From Candidatus Jettenia sp. AMX2 (lineage in GTDB: Bacteria; Planctomycetota; Brocadiia; Brocadiales; Brocadiaceae): a DNA stretch of 64,000 nt. The stretch is from positions 1,302,001 through 1,366,000 of the forward strand of contig CP129469.1 in the NCBI GenBank assembly GCA_030583665.1, in the 5' to 3' direction. Shown piece after piece: positions 9,331-18,657 of the stretch (position 1 is the first letter of the stretch; each line of letters opens with the position of its first letter). A program made the translations under genes and the position numbers. The notes under the pieces are model-generated. The model was not told the origin of the DNA. It saw only the letters and a list, made by a program, of their open reading frames with translations, and made no database searches.

Positions 9331-11262
9331 GTAGCATCCAGCCTTCGGGCTGGATGAGGATTGAAACAAATTGGATAGTTAATAATCAACTAAATAAAAA
9401 GTAGCATCCAGCCTTCGGGCTGGATGAGGATTGAAACATTAAAACAACACCTCCCAGCTCACCCGTCATATGTAGCATCCAGCCTTCGGGCTGGATGAGG
9501 ATTGAAACCCTCTTAGTCTGATTTGTATTGTTGGAAACTCAACGTAGCATCCAGCCTTCGGGCTGGATGAGGATTGAAACAGTACAGGGAGTTATTAGAA
9601 AGCAGATCGCAAGGACGTAGCATCCAGCCTTCGGGCTGGATGAGGATTGAAACATGTTTTGCCCTCATTTCATTTGCATCTTTCCCAAGTAGCATCCAGC
9701 CTTCGGGCTGGATGAGGATTGAAACCCGTTAGAAGCTCTGGTAATCAGATACCCAGGATGTAGCATCCAGCCTTCGGGCTGGATGAGGATTGAAACGGTT
9801 AAAAATGTATTTGAGTGGAACAAAGAACAAAGTAGCATCCAGCCTTCGGGCTGGATGAGGATTGAAACATGGTTGTTGGATGATACCTCCCATTGTCACG
9901 GGTAGCATCCAGCCTTCGGGCTGGATGAGGATTGAAACCGTCTTAGGCCTGCCTGTTTTGACGGTGTAAACGGTAGCATCCAGCCTTCGGGCTGGATGAG
10001 GATTGAAACCATCCCCCCATTTTTTGATTTGTTGATGAGGTATGTAGCATCCAGCCTTCGGGCTGGATGAGGATTGAAACTTGTCCGGATTACCGGCTCC
10101 GGACATGCCGTAACAGTAGCATCCAGCCTTCGGGCTGGATGAGGATTGAAACACCTCCCCATCATCCCCATCATCACCAAAAATCAGTAGCATCCAGCCT
10201 TCGGGCTGGATGAGGATTGAAACCCACAAAGGACACCATGAACAAACGGGCATCTGGTAGCATCCAGCCTTCGGGCTGGATGAGGATTGAAACTATGTTG
10301 CCGTAGTTTTTGACTGTTTTATAATGCGTAGCATCCAGCCTTCGGGCTGGATGAGGATTGAAACGTGTTCATAGGATGTTCTTAACATTCTCCTGGAGTA
10401 GCATCCAGCCTTCGGGCTGGATGAGGATTGAAACTCCAGAGCCTTGCAACATTTCTTGCCCGCAAAAGGTAGCATCCAGCCTTCGGGCTGGATGAGGATT
10501 GAAACCGGAACGCCAGGATACAAGGGGAACGCTATCATCGAGTAGCATCCAGCCTTCGGGCTGGATGAGGATTGAAACGGAGAGTCTTTGCCTGATCCGG
10601 GAGGCTCACCTTCCGTAGCATCCAGCCTTCGGGCTGGATGAGGATTGAAACGCGGTTGAACGCAGAGCCGTTTGCCCGTCACCCGTAGCATCCAGCCTTC
10701 GGGCTGGATGAGGATTGAAACGTACACCCATCCTGTTTTCCCGGCGTGGTCGCCTTGTAGCATCCAGCCTTCGGGCTGGATGAGGATTGAAACACAATGT
10801 TTCCCGGAAACCCGCATAACAAGCGGGTAGCATCCAGCCTTCGGGCTGGATGAGGATTGAAACAAAGGTGTTGTTTGTGCTTGCACGCATGTCAACTGTA
10901 GCATCCAGCCTTCGGGCTGGATGAGGATTGAAACGAAATCTTTGGGAAGATACCCTAATGCTTTGTAGTAGCATCCAGCCTTCGGGCTGGATGAGGATTG
11001 AAACCGTAAGAATGCAGAGGGTAAGGCCGAGGAGTGGTACGTAGCATCCAGCCTTCGGGCTGGATGAGGATTGAAACAGTATAAAAGGAGGGCTATCACC
11101 ATGTGCAGCGCGTAGCATCCAGCCTTCGGGCTGGATGAGGATTGAAACCGGAATCTGGAAGAGACCCTCGGTTCAAACCGCACGTAGCATCCAGCCTTCG
11201 GGCTGGATGAGGATTGAAATGGTAGGCGGTGCCTACCCTACTAACTGGATCAGGATTGAAAC
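9331..11262 (+). CRISPR. Type I-C CRISPR array: 27 repeats of 37 bp, 26 spacers, plus an eroded terminal repeat
   Basis: 27 repeats begin at 9331, 9401, 9472 and so on to 11184. Each runs from GTAGCATCCAGCC to GAGGATTGAAAC. The repeat contains a perfect 8-bp stem, ATCCAGCC-TTCG-GGCTGGAT, and ends in the ATTGAAAC handle typical of type I. The 26 spacers are 33-36 bp and all differ by eye. The last full repeat ends in T instead of C. After 24 bp a partial repeat (11245-11262, one mismatch) closes the array. Transcription runs away from cas2 on the plus strand. Confidence 0.98.
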
Positions 11263-11267
11263 ATAGG

Positions 11268-11297
11268 GTAGAGACAGGTTTTTAAGCCTGTCTCTAC
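11268..11297. repeat. Extragenic hairpin after the CRISPR array
   Basis: GTAGAGACAGG and CCTGTCTCTAC form a perfect 11-bp stem around an 8-base loop. It lies between the array end and the convergent catalase gene, with no strong T tract. A hairpin with the same GTAGAGAC/GTCTCTAC ends is at 37650-37677. I therefore read it as a dispersed extragenic palindrome that may also stop transcripts. Confidence 0.6.
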
Positions 11298-11325
11298 TAA
11301 AACCGTATGTTTGTGGAGAGTTATA

Positions 11326-12783
11326 TCATGGAATATCATTTTGAGAGATACCAAGTGCCTTTGCGACTCCCTCTCCATAGGCACGGTCGGCTTTCAGACA
11401 ATTACTGATGTGACGCATCTTTATCTCCAAAGGGGCATCACCCATAGAGCGGGCCGTGTTCTCAAAAAGCATATGTTTCTGTTCGGAGGACATCAGACGG
11501 AAAAGCTGGCCAGGCTGGCTATAGTAATCTTCATCTTCACGGTGATCCCACCGGTCTACTGCCCCTTCTGTGGCCAGGGGAGGTTCGGCAAATTCAGGTT
11601 GTTGCTGCCACTCACCGTAACTGTTGGGTTCGTAACCTAACGTACTCCCCTGGTTGCCATCGGCCCGCATACCGCCATCTCGATGGTAACTATGGAAGGG
11701 ACAACGAGGTCTGTTGACCGGTATGAGATGATGGTTGACTCCAAGACGGTAACGCTGAGCGTCACCATAGGAAAACAAGCGACCCTGCAACATCTTGTCT
11801 GGTGAAAATCCGATGCCAGGCACAATGTTTGCGGGATTGAAGGCTGACTGTTCCACTTCGGCAAAATAGTTTTCCGGGTTTTTGTTGAGTTCCATTATAC
11901 CGACTTCTCTGAGTGGGTAGTCCTTGTGGTACCAGACCTTGGTCAGGTCGAAAGGATTATAGGGGCATCTGCCGGCATCTTTTTCCGGCATAACCTGAAA
12001 GAACATCTTCCACCTGGGAAAATCTCCGCGTTCAATAGCCTCGTAAAGATCGCGCTGGTGACTCTCACGGTCCTTTCCAATAATTGCTTCTGCCTCTGCG
12101 TCGTTAAGGTTTTTAATACCTTGCTGGGTAAGGAGGTGAAACTTTACCCAGAATCGTTCGTTTCTGCTGTTAATCAGACTGAAGGTATGGCTGCCGAAAC
12201 CGTGCATATGACGATATGAGGCGGGAATGCCACGATCGCTCATGGTGATCGTGATCTGGTGCAATGCTTCCGGAAGTAAAGTCCAGAAGTCCCAGTTATT
12301 CTTTGCGCTGCGCATGTTGGTTCTGGGATCACGCTTGACTGCGTGATTGAGGTCGGGAAACTTGAGCGGGTCGCGTAAGAAAAAGACCGGTGTGTTGTTG
12401 CCGACCAGGTCCCAGTTTCCTCCTTCGGTATAAAATTTGATTGCGAAGCCACGGATGTCCCGCTCAGCGTCTGCTGCACCTCTTTCACCTGCGACGGTGG
12501 AGAAACGCACAAAAAGGTCTGTCTTTTTGCCAATGGAGGAAAATATCTTTGCCTTTGTATATGCGGTGATGTCGTGAGTTACGGTAAAGGTACCATATGC
12601 ACCTGAACCTTTGGCATGCATCCGGCGCTCCGGGATCACCTCTCTGTCAAAATGAGCAAGTTTTTCCAGAAACCAAACATCCTGCAGCACCATCGGGCCA
12701 TGTGGTCCGGCCGTCATTACATTCTGGTTGTCGGAAACAGGTGCCCCGGCAGCAGTTGTCAATTTTTTAGTTTCTTCTGTCAT
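11326..12783 (-). CDS. katA: Monofunctional heme catalase (clade 3, small subunit)
   Basis: 485 residues, normal for small-subunit catalases. The distal-side catalytic His is in [14 protein letters not shown] (about residue 56), the Asn in [13 protein letters not shown], and the proximal heme-ligating Tyr in [35 protein letters not shown] is the catalase signature. It converts H2O2 to water and oxygen in the cytoplasm. It is transcribed toward the CRISPR array as a single gene. Together with the PerR-rubrerythrin-ferritin group at 27-29 kb it forms the oxidative-stress set of this window. Confidence 0.97.
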   Translation of the reverse strand: MTEETKKLTTAAGAPVSDNQNVMTAGPHGPMVLQDVWFLEKLAHFDREVIPERRMHAKGSGAYGTFTVTHDITAYTKAKIFSSIGKKTDLFVRFSTVAGERGAADAERDIRGFAIKFYTEGGNWDLVGNNTPVFFLRDPLKFPDLNHAVKRDPRTNMRSAKNNWDFWTLLPEALHQITITMSDRGIPASYRHMHGFGSHTFSLINSRNERFWVKFHLLTQQGIKNLNDAEAEAIIGKDRESHQRDLYEAIERGDFPRWKMFFQVMPEKDAGRCPYNPFDLTKVWYHKDYPLREVGIMELNKNPENYFAEVEQSAFNPANIVPGIGFSPDKMLQGRLFSYGDAQRYRLGVNHHLIPVNRPRCPFHSYHRDGGMRADGNQGSTLGYEPNSYGEWQQQPEFAEPPLATEGAVDRWDHREDEDYYSQPGQLFRLMSSEQKHMLFENTARSMGDAPLEIKMRHISNCLKADRAYGEGVAKALGISQNDIP

Positions 12784-13037
12784 AGTTTCTCCTTTCTGTT
12801 TTGTTCAGTTTCAGTTATGGTTATATCAGGGAATAGAACGGAAAATATATTGTATTACCGTATCGGTATTTTTATCAGTGAGATTTTTTTGATTATATTT
12901 TGCTCATGTGTGTTGTTTTTTGAGGCCGGATAGTGATGAAATAACGAAAATAAATCTTTCTCTTTAGCCCGGTATATTTTACAATAATGTTCTCTATTGC
13001 ATCGAAATATTACAATATCTCTGGAGGAATAGATTAC

Positions 13038-13379
13038 ATGAAGTCAACGGATAAAAAAATGATGGCATTGTATATCATATTTGGATTGTCTTTTGTCATA
13101 GGTATTGTCGTTCTTGTCATGCCCCTGAAAACCAAGGCACCGGAAGGACCAGGAAAGGCGCCTGATCATACGATGGGTTTTCTTAAGGAAGGTGATTTTC
13201 TGCACACACCGGAGAATCATGTCCCTTATACAGTGAATAAGCTAACAACCCGGCAATATTGGAGGTTTATTGGGGTTATTGCTGCGTTTGGTATATCCGT
13301 GTGCATAGGGTATATACTTAAAAAAAGACGTAAAACATCAGACAAGAGTTCAGTCGACCTTCACGGTGGTTGCGATTAG
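13038..13379 (+). CDS. Small two-helix membrane protein, function unknown
   Basis: 113 residues from ATG 13038, chosen because TGGAGGAATAG lies just ahead; in-frame codons upstream look noncoding. One membrane segment is at the N-terminus (about residues 9-28, IIFGLSFVIGIVVLVMPL) and one near residue 80 (FIGVIAAFGISVCIGYIL), followed by a Lys/Arg-rich tail. The part between them would be extracytoplasmic. I recognise no family. Its 3' end overlaps the convergent DUF5666 gene by 30 bp. Confidence 0.65.
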   Translation: MKSTDKKMMALYIIFGLSFVIGIVVLVMPLKTKAPEGPGKAPDHTMGFLKEGDFLHTPENHVPYTVNKLTTRQYWRFIGVIAAFGISVCIGYILKKRRKTSDKSSVDLHGGCD

Positions 13380-13844
13380 ACCAAAACCGGTATTTCTTGC
13401 ATAAACCCTTGCATTTTTTCCTGTTGCAAGTTTTCCTTTTGTGCAGATGACAAAACTGATATCCACTATTTGCCCTGAAATTGTTATTGTGCTGCCTCCC
13501 ACGGCTGTAATAATTCCTTCCAGCATTGCGGGACCTTTTAATGTTATTTCCTCAGCTATAAAAGAGTCATTTTTCACGTACCCTTTTGCCTCAATTAAAT
13601 CGCCTGCTTCAACATCACCGGGAGTAAGCAGATTATCACAGTCTTCCATAGATATCCTGGCCCTGCTTGCGTCAATATCTACTAAATCATTAAAAACAGA
13701 GATAAGAGGCCCCATAACTGAGCTTACTACTCCATGTAATTCAGATTTGTTATTCGTACTTCCGCGGGCAGTGGTATGAACGGGTACTACAAGCTGAACA
13801 ATAAAAAGAATAGCCGCGACACAGTATAGGTACCTGTATCTCAT
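13350..13844 (-). CDS. Secreted DUF5666-like protein
   Basis: 164 residues with an N-terminal signal peptide (LYCVAAILFIVQLVVPVHTTA). The mature part has two small beta-barrel-like units: DNLLTPGDVEAGDLIEAKG..ITLKG and MLEGIITAVGGSTITISGQIV..ARVYA. This 'G.I..V.G.tItI.G..V' and 'G..V.V.G' pattern is that of DUF5666 domains, which are predicted periplasmic modules of unknown role. It stands alone between convergent and divergent neighbours. Confidence 0.7.
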   Translation of the reverse strand: MRYRYLYCVAAILFIVQLVVPVHTTARGSTNNKSELHGVVSSVMGPLISVFNDLVDIDASRARISMEDCDNLLTPGDVEAGDLIEAKGYVKNDSFIAEEITLKGPAMLEGIITAVGGSTITISGQIVDISFVICTKGKLATGKNARVYARNTGFGLIATTVKVD

Positions 13845-14515
13845 TTTTTTCCCTTTTCAAAAATGTGTTATTGAATTTTCATTCATACTTTACCTGATGA
13901 TCATAATGAAACATCCGTATACGAATGAACCGACATAATTATTGTATCTCTATTTTCAGGATAATCAAGGTTTATGCTGAATCATTACCATATGTTTATA
14001 GCACAGGATATTTTAATTGTACAGGAAATTTCTTATGATTAAATGTATAGGAATTTCAAACTGTTAGTTCCTCCCCCTGTCTGCGTGCGGTGACGCACAG
14101 GCAGGCTCGATGGGGCCTGTCTGCGTGCTGTCTCGCACAGCACAGGCAGGGAGGTTAGGTGGGGGTGAAAGGAACAATCTGTGATCACCCTCCCTCAATC
14201 CCTCCCGTCAAGGGAGGGAAAATGTGTTTTTAGTCGCCGAAGGCTTAATTTAATTGAAGCGGTTTTACGACAATCCCCTGAATCTTCTTTTAAAGGGGGA
14301 CTTTGAGGTACCGGGTTGCTGTATTTAAACAACCCCACATTTATGTGTGTTTAGTCGAATAGCAAATTTTATCTTTTTGCCAGGTTATCTGAAAGGTTTA
14401 TCTATGCTTACTATATTATCGTCAAAAATATGGGATTTTTTAGAGATTAATAATCAAGAAACGATTATTTTCAGGGCTTGCAAGATGTTAATTCGGGCTC
14501 CCAGGCGGGAAAACC
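13845..14515. other. Long intergenic region with dispersed repeats, no gene
   Basis: Noncoding. The central part (14041-14240) is an inverted copy of 35965-36125, and the part at about 14233-14325 belongs to the 'GCGGTTTTANGACAATCCCCT' repeat family. I see no convincing ORF; short open frames here lack ribosome sites and family-like sequence. Confidence 0.7.
14041..14240 (+). repeat. Dispersed extragenic repeat, inverted copy of 35965-36125
   Basis: The sequence reads AATTTCAAACTGTTAGTTCC, then CCTGTCTGCGTGCTG..., ACAATCTGTGATCACCCTCC and CTCCCGTCAAGGGAGG. The reverse complement of 35965-36125 carries the same blocks in the same order with few mismatches. This copy has an extra internal duplication of the CTGTCTGCGTGC palindrome (about 14078-14115). 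It is flanked by TATAGGAATTTC. No transposase is encoded, so it is a non-autonomous or REP-like element. Confidence 0.85.
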
Positions 14516-15463
14516 ATGGCATCTTATAAGCAAATTATCCTCAAGGCATGGTCACTGAGAGAAAAATATATTGATTTTACAACAACAGATGTCTATCGTC
14601 TGGTAAATTCTTACGGTGATGGATTGCCGGAAGTGACTATTGATGTCTACGGTAAAAATTTTCTTGTTCAATATTTTAAACCATATGAAAAGCATGAACG
14701 GGATGAGATTTATGCTGTTCTTAAAGAGTTTTTTAAACCGGAAACGATTACGGAAAAGATCAGATTAAAAGATGCAGATGTTAAGACAGTGGTAATTGCT
14801 GGTTTGGAAGCTCCCAGGGATTTTATAGTGCTGGAAAACGGAATAAAATTTACGGTATCATTTACAGAGGGAGGGGGTACGGGACTTTTTCCGGATCAGA
14901 GGGGCAACAGAAAAAAGATACAGGCCCTTGCCAAAAGCATGGAGATGCTCAATTGTTTTAGCTATACGGCGTCTTTTTCTGTTTATGCAAGTATCGGTGG
15001 GGCATGCAGGACAACCAACGTAGATCTGTCAAAAAAGGCCATAGAATGGAGTAAAAAAAATTTCCTGGTTAATCAGCTTGATATACAAGATCATGAATTT
15101 ATTACCGGCGATGTGTGGGACTGGACAAAAAGATTTGAGAAAAAAGGGAGAATGTTTGACTTGATAATTATGGACCCTCCCAGTTTTTCTACCAGCAAAA
15201 CAAGGGTTTTCAGTGTGGAAAGGGATTTTCCTGAATTAATCGGATGTGGACTTAATATCCTTCGCGATAATGGCATTCTGGTTTTTTCCACGAATATAGC
15301 AAAAATGAGTTTTTCCCGGCTTTTTCAAGTCATGCCTAAAATTAAACATGTTTCAACAAAAACGTACAAGATCATTGATGTGGCTTCGCAGGGGCTGGAT
15401 TTCCCTGTAGACGGAATCTATTCAAGAGAACCTTACCTGAAATTTATTATGTTAACCTGTTAG
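14516..15463 (+). CDS. Class I SAM-dependent rRNA methyltransferase, RlmI/RlmK-like
   Basis: 315 residues. An N-terminal region (VYRLVNSYGDGLPEVTIDVYG) matches the RlmI substrate-binding part (RlmI: 'YRLINGEGDGLPGL.ID.Y'). LENGIKFTVSF and TGLFPDQRGNR follow, then the SAM-binding NCFSYTASFSVYA motif and the catalytic-loop DPPSFS at about residue 219. The PUA domain found at the N-terminus of RlmI is missing, so the enzyme is shorter than the usual 390-400 residues. The likely role is m5C methylation of 23S rRNA, but the target cannot be assigned. The epimerase gene begins 25 bp downstream. Confidence 0.85.
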   Translation: MASYKQIILKAWSLREKYIDFTTTDVYRLVNSYGDGLPEVTIDVYGKNFLVQYFKPYEKHERDEIYAVLKEFFKPETITEKIRLKDADVKTVVIAGLEAPRDFIVLENGIKFTVSFTEGGGTGLFPDQRGNRKKIQALAKSMEMLNCFSYTASFSVYASIGGACRTTNVDLSKKAIEWSKKNFLVNQLDIQDHEFITGDVWDWTKRFEKKGRMFDLIIMDPPSFSTSKTRVFSVERDFPELIGCGLNILRDNGILVFSTNIAKMSFSRLFQVMPKIKHVSTKTYKIIDVASQGLDFPVDGIYSREPYLKFIMLTC

Positions 15464-15488
15464 GGATGTAAAATTAAGGAGCTTTACC

Positions 15489-16178
15489 ATGGGAAGAATT
15501 TTAACGCGTGAGGAGATGCGGGAATTGGATAGAAAGGCTATTGAAATATACAAGATCCCTGGTATTGTTCTGATGGAGAATGCCGGAAGGAATGTAGCTG
15601 AGGAGGTTATTCATGATTATCATATCCAAAAGGGCAGTCCGGAGAATCTGAAGGTCGCTATTTTATGCGGGAAAGGGAATAACGGTGGTGATGGATACGT
15701 AGTTGCCCGCCACCTCTATAACCATTATGTAGCAGTGGGAGTTTTTCTCTTTGCAAAGATTTCAGATGTTTTAAGAGAAGGGGATGCAGGCACAAATCTG
15801 CAAATACTTTTGCAAATGAAATTGCCGGTTAGAGAGATACTCAATATGGCTGACAGGGATAGCCTTTTGCCGGAGTTGAATACGTATACTCTTATTGTTG
15901 ATGCCTTGTTTGGGACAGGGCTTTCCGGAGATGTTCGTGAACCGTTCCGGACGCTTATCCATGGCGTCAATAGCCTGAAAAAACCCGTTGTATCGGTAGA
16001 TATTCCTTCCGGGCTTGACTGCAATACCGGTAAAATATTAGGAGCGGCTATCATGGCATCGAAAACAGTTACCTTTGCGGCAAGCAAGGGAGGGTTTTAC
16101 AGAGAGGACGGACCAGCTTATGCCGGCGAGGTGGTTATAACTGATATTAGTATTCCGAGGGAATTGCTTTATCATTGA
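15489..16178 (+). CDS. nnrE: NAD(P)H-hydrate epimerase (YjeF N-terminal domain)
   Basis: 229 residues, AAGGAGC before ATG 15489. The protein has LTREEMRELDRKAIE, MENAGRNVAEEV, CGKGNNGGDGYVVARHL (nucleotide binding), VDALFGTGLSGDVR with the catalytic Asp, and SVDIPSGLDCNTG. These are all YjeF_N hallmarks. It epimerises the R form of damaged NAD(P)HX so that the dehydratase can repair it. The C-terminal dehydratase domain (NnrD) fused to it in many bacteria is absent, so that activity must be encoded elsewhere. It is probably cotranscribed with the methyltransferase gene. Confidence 0.93.
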   Translation: MGRILTREEMRELDRKAIEIYKIPGIVLMENAGRNVAEEVIHDYHIQKGSPENLKVAILCGKGNNGGDGYVVARHLYNHYVAVGVFLFAKISDVLREGDAGTNLQILLQMKLPVREILNMADRDSLLPELNTYTLIVDALFGTGLSGDVREPFRTLIHGVNSLKKPVVSVDIPSGLDCNTGKILGAAIMASKTVTFAASKGGFYREDGPAYAGEVVITDISIPRELLYH

Positions 16179-16568
16179 TGCTATGGTTCTGCCGCTCATG
16201 GTAGAAGGGGGCTCCTCTTGCCTGGTTTTGTCTCTAAAAAGAGGAGCCGGGGGCGTGTTTCATCAAATAAATTTCTGTTCATGTTCAAAAACTCAAACTA
16301 AAGCTTCTTTGGTCACCTTGCTTCCTCGGAATAACAAACACGGACATTCTGTGCGAAGCGAAGAATCTGATTTAATGATATGGAAATTCAAAAGGGAATT
16401 TTTCTATTTCTTCTTGAAATAGAACTAATTCTCTGTATAATTTTAAGGTGTTTTACATAGGCTATCATTTTTAACACGCTTAATAAAAAACGCTATAATT
16501 TACAGTCTGTGATGCAAAGGATCGTTGGCTGTATAGGTGTTTTGTAATAAAAAGCTTAAATAAAGCAT
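16179..16568. other. Intergenic region before tRNA genes
   Basis: An open frame at 16183-16422 has no family-like sequence and no ribosome site; I treat the stretch as noncoding. A promoter for the tRNAs lies at its end (see 16471-16499). Confidence 0.55.
16471..16499 (+). promoter_or_regulatory. Sigma-70-type promoter for tRNA-Arg/tRNA-His
   Basis: TTAACA and TATAAT are separated by exactly 17 bp, ending 69 bp before tRNA-Arg. A second candidate, TTGAAA-N16-TATAAT, is at 16414-16441. Both are sequence matches only. Confidence 0.55.
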
Positions 16569-16645
<77 letters not shown>

Positions 16646-16685
16646 TATATAAAATCAACTCAATCTCAATTCTCAGGTATTATGT

Positions 16686-16762
16686 GGTGGGCGTAGCTCA
16701 GCGGGTAGAGCATTAGACTGTGGCTCTAAGGGTCGCGGGTTCGAATCCCGTCGCTCACCCCA
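16686..16762 (+). tRNA. tRNA-His (GUG)
   Basis: Acceptor GTGGGCG pairs with CGCTCAC. The extra G at 16686 faces discriminator C, which is the tRNA-His identity element. The anticodon loop CTGTGGC gives GTG. The T arm is GCGGG-TTCGAAT-CCCGT, and CCA is encoded. An integrase remnant ends 23 bp downstream, a typical integration-site arrangement. Confidence 0.97.
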
Positions 16763-16784
16763 TAAATTAATGATATTATTAGGT

Positions 16785-16949
16785 TTAAGAAATGACTTTT
16801 GCTTCTGGTGACAGTCTGGTGACGGTTTCGCCTTTAAGTGATAGGTTAGTCATGTCAATTTTCATCTTGCCTAAATCACTGTGAGCGTATCTTTCAGTCA
16901 TCTTTGTATCGGTATGACCTAATAAACGTGATACAGTAATAAGTGAAAC
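16785..16949 (-). pseudogene. Tyrosine integrase remnant, C-terminal fragment (catalytic Tyr end)
   Basis: The minus strand reads SLITVSRLLGHTDTKMTERYAHSDLGKMK... and ends at TAA 16785. LLGH..TKMTERYAH is the box II end of tyrosine recombinases with the nucleophilic Tyr. It is separated from its upstream half (18548-18657) by an IS3-family element. It lies next to tRNA-His, consistent with a lost genomic island that used this tRNA as attachment site. Confidence 0.85.
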
Positions 16950-16996
16950 GGAATGTGTCAATGAAAATTAGACATTTTTTTAAAGAATTTAGACTC

Positions 16997-17992
16997 TCAC
17001 GATAGTGTATTTTCCCGTTTTGGTTGATTAATCCATGCAGCCTGTGGTAAACGTGGAGGTTCAGGTACTTTTCCCTTGAACCGTTCCGGATGTTTTTCAA
17101 AAGCGGTCTTTAACACACGGCTTCGTTCTTTCACAATATGATCTGTACGTCCATAATGAACAGATTCGGGAGTAAAGAGTCCGATGCCTGAATGATAGTG
17201 TTTCGTATTGTACCAGAGAAAGAAATTCTTACAGAATATTCTGGAAGATTCAATAGAGGTAAAAAATCCAGGGAATTCAGGATGATACTTAAGGGTTTTA
17301 AACTGTGATTCAGAATAGGGATTATCATTACTGACGTAAGGCCTGGAGTGGCTTTTTGTAATCCCCAGGTCAGAGAGCAGAAAGGCAACTGGTTTAGAAG
17401 TCATACTTGATCCCCGGTCAGCATGAATAATCAGTTGTCCAGGTTGAATACCCTGTTTGTTGGCAGTCTCACGTATCAACCTTTCAGCCAGAGCCGCTTG
17501 TTCCCTGTGTGCAACCATCCAGCCGACCACATAGCGACTGAAGATGTCAAGGATCACATAGAGATAAAAATAACTCCATTTTGTTGGCCCTTTCAGTTTT
17601 GTGATATCCCAGGACCATACCTGATTGGGAGCAGTTGCCAGGAGTTCAGGTTTCTGATATACGGGGTGACGTAACAGGTTTCTTCGTTCCCTTACCTCGT
17701 GGTGTTTTTCCAGGAGACGATACAGAGTTCTTACAGAACACAGATAGACCCCTTCATCCAGGAGGGTTGTATATACTTGCCGGGGAGACTTATCACAAAA
17801 ACGCTCAGAGTGTAAGGTATCAAGTATGATGTGTTCCTCCGTGGGAGACAATGCCAGAGGTGGTTTTACCGTGATACGCCTTTGCTGAATATTTTTCTGG
17901 TAGTAGTAATAACTTGCCCGTGGGATGCCCAACGTTTCACAGGCATTTTTCATACGAATCTCTTTGGCAAGTGATTCAACGGCAAGCATCAT
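16997..17992 (-). CDS. IS3-family transposase OrfB (DDE integrase core)
   Basis: 331 residues. A helical N-terminal HTH_21-like part is followed by the rve core. The DDE residues lie in VWSWDITKLKG, LIIHADRGSSM and NPYSESQFKTLKYHPEFP. FTPESVHYG near the C-terminus is also typical. The ATG overlaps the OrfA stop as ATGA, so translation is probably coupled by termination-reinitiation; I see no need to invoke a frameshift fusion. Confidence 0.95.
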   Translation of the reverse strand: MMLAVESLAKEIRMKNACETLGIPRASYYYYQKNIQQRRITVKPPLALSPTEEHIILDTLHSERFCDKSPRQVYTTLLDEGVYLCSVRTLYRLLEKHHEVRERRNLLRHPVYQKPELLATAPNQVWSWDITKLKGPTKWSYFYLYVILDIFSRYVVGWMVAHREQAALAERLIRETANKQGIQPGQLIIHADRGSSMTSKPVAFLLSDLGITKSHSRPYVSNDNPYSESQFKTLKYHPEFPGFFTSIESSRIFCKNFFLWYNTKHYHSGIGLFTPESVHYGRTDHIVKERSRVLKTAFEKHPERFKGKVPEPPRLPQAAWINQPKRENTLS

Positions 17993-18477
17993 CTGTTTTC
18001 TCCTATCAGAGTGGAATGGATATTCAACATTTCTGAGATTTTTTTTTGAATCTCGATAATGGTTTCAGCCTGTTTGAGCCTTTGCTGAAGAGAATTAATT
18101 TCGCATTCAAGTTCTTTGATACGTCGTGCTGCCGGATCAGATTTTTTCTCCTTTGGTCCGCGTCGTTTTGGAGAAAGCGCCTCCAGGGTGCCACGTTCCA
18201 GTTGACGGCGCCAGGTAGTGAGATTAGACGAATAAAGACCTTCCCTTCTCAAGAGTGCTCCAATCTGCCCGAGATTTGTGCAGGCATCGGCCTCCCGAAG
18301 GATGCGAATCTTATACTGTGCAGTAAACTTACGTCTTGCTGCTTTTTCTGACACCTCTGGGTCGGGGACACAATTGCCAGCAGGAGCGTTGGTGGAACCT
18401 CCGTTCGCCCTACGGGCTCTCTCCGGTTCCACCAACGCTTGTAAAGTATTTTCTTTGCTTTTCTCATTATTTTTCAT
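17989..18477 (-). CDS. IS3-family transposase OrfA (HTH plus leucine-zipper)
   Basis: 162 residues. KFTAQYKIRILREADACTNLGQIGALLRREGLYSSNLTTWRRQ is the helix-turn-helix of HTH_Tnp_1 type. A C-terminal coiled coil (AARRIKELECEINSLQQRLKQAETII) mediates multimerisation. An N-terminal low-complexity extension (PERARRANGGSTNAPAGN) precedes it. It binds the IS ends with OrfB. Confidence 0.92.
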   Translation of the reverse strand: MKNNEKSKENTLQALVEPERARRANGGSTNAPAGNCVPDPEVSEKAARRKFTAQYKIRILREADACTNLGQIGALLRREGLYSSNLTTWRRQLERGTLEALSPKRRGPKEKKSDPAARRIKELECEINSLQQRLKQAETIIEIQKKISEMLNIHSTLIGENR

Positions 18478-18547
18478 AGTTGTTTTCCTCCTCGCCCTAC
18501 ACTAAACTATTACAAGGAAAATGTCCAACTATTATAGACACTGAGGG

Positions 18548-18657
18548 GAAACTCCCTTATTAATCAATTGTGATGCCACGCTATGCCTTGTAGCATCATA
18601 AAGTCGAATCTTGTCGCTCAACCCCAACTTAACCCTGGCATCGTTCCAAATCCTCTT
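18548..18657 (-). pseudogene. Tyrosine integrase remnant, upstream fragment (RHxxR region)
   Basis: The minus strand reads WNDARVKLGLSDKIRLYDAT followed by RHSVASQLINKGVS, the region carrying the conserved His/Arg of tyrosine recombinases. It is in frame with 16785-16949 once the IS and one GAAAC copy are removed. Everything N-terminal to it is gone: the sequence runs directly into a truncated toxin gene, marking a deletion junction near 18655-18680. Confidence 0.8.

Larger units (their letters stand above)
16950..18547 (-). mobile_element. IS3-family insertion sequence, inserted in an integrase gene
   Basis: The element encodes OrfA (17989-18477) and OrfB (16997-17992). Matching terminal inverted repeats start with TGTC at 16956 and, on the other strand, at 18540 (TGTCAATGAAAATTAGACA versus TGTCTATAATAGTTGGACA). 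GAAAC occurs directly on both outer sides (16945-16949 and 18548-18552). Removing one copy and the element restores the integrase frame, so this is the 5-bp target duplication. The outermost six bases on each side lie outside the visible inverted repeat. Both ORFs look intact. Confidence 0.92.

Noticed and set aside
9513-11183. Several long minus-strand open frames across the CRISPR array
   Set aside because: They translate the repeat (QSSSSPKAGCY, NPHPARRLDAT, SILIQPEGWML) over and over and exist only because the repeat has no stops in those frames.
11311-12219. Plus-strand frames of about 100 residues inside the catalase region
   Set aside because: They are antisense to a complete, highly conserved catalase and have no family-like content.
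18603-18625. TCGAATCTTGTCGCTCAACCCC matches the tRNA-His 3' end (18 of 22 bases) and could be an attachment-site duplicate
   Set aside because: The same bases, read on the minus strand, encode a family-like integrase segment (GLSDKIRLYDATRHS), so coding conservation explains them. The match may be coincidence; I do not call it an att site.
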